A DNA stretch of 64,000 bases from Petrolisthes cinctipes (taxonomy: Eukaryota > Arthropoda > Malacostraca > Decapoda > Porcellanidae): contig JAWQEG010001325.1 in assembly GCA_033782935.1 (NCBI GenBank), forward strand, positions 558,001 through 622,000, written 5' to 3'. The notes under the pieces are model-generated. The model saw only the letters and a list, made by a program, of their open reading frames with translations, was not told where the DNA came from and searched no databases. The position numbers and the translations under genes were made by a program. This document shows positions 63,850 to 64,000 of the stretch, one piece after another (position 1 is the stretch's first letter; each line of letters starts with the position of its first letter).

Positions 63850-64000
63850 TGTACAAGTCCTCTAAGGCTTTAACTCATTCAGGATCTGATACAGTACCTT
63901 GTTGTGGAGTTGTAGTAGTAGTAGTAGTTGTTGTTGTTGTTGTATTAGGTAGCGAGCTCGGCGTTGTGGTGTTCTTAGGTAATTGACTTCACAAGTTTCT
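63850..64000 (-). repeat. Gypsy LTR, cut by the window end
   Basis: Starts TGTACAAGTC after the same ACGT as at 8797-8800. First 151 bp of the LTR. Confidence 0.93.

Overview
This is eukaryotic DNA, most likely from a decapod crustacean or a close arthropod relative. It is AT-rich and intron-scale, full of (TA)n, (CT)n and (GT)n microsatellites, and carries LINE, Gypsy, Tc1/mariner, hAT-like and many small foldback elements. Nothing looks bacterial: there are no operons and no compact gene order. The taxon is inferred from the style of the repeats and was not tested.

Layout. (1) 1-8951 and 54971-64000 are two direct copies of the same roughly 9 kb, about 99% identical by eye. Both run off the window, so the unit may be a tandem or segmental duplication with a period near 55 kb, or two haplotypes assembled in series. 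Each copy holds a broken LINE interrupted by a 316 bp hAT-type MITE, a second diverged LINE piece, a LINE endonuclease-linker piece, a palindrome between two (TA)n tracts, and the start of an LTR. (2) 8801-19574 is a complete Gypsy-type LTR retrotransposon on the minus strand, with TG...CA LTRs, a 4 bp target duplication, an intact gag and a badly decayed pol. (3) 19575-28760 is a nest of foldback elements. It includes a large inverted repeat (22545-25512 and 27458-28614) whose left arm was split by a Tc1/mariner-like transposon; both arms carry a hammerhead-ribozyme-like motif. (4) 29573-35051 (minus) and 42817-47620 (plus) are two near full-length copies of one LINE family (zinc-knuckle ORF1; endonuclease, RT and RNase H in ORF2), with a 5'-truncated third copy at 37599-37804.

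(5) The one convincing host gene lies on the minus strand between about 54.4 kb and 38.2 kb. I can assemble six coding exons: a signal peptide at 52742-52692, a microexon near 50743-50718, cysteine-rich exons at 49201-49077, 41787-41670 and 40275-39974, and a short terminal exon at 38732-38710. Reading phase is preserved at every junction. The predicted product is a secreted protein of 214 residues with many cysteines and no family I can name. A TATA-like box and an untranslated first exon lie near 54.36-54.47 kb. Its introns are filled with LINEs and MITEs, one of which ends about 10 bp from a splice acceptor.

Apart from that gene, essentially all coding signal here belongs to transposable elements, most of them dead.
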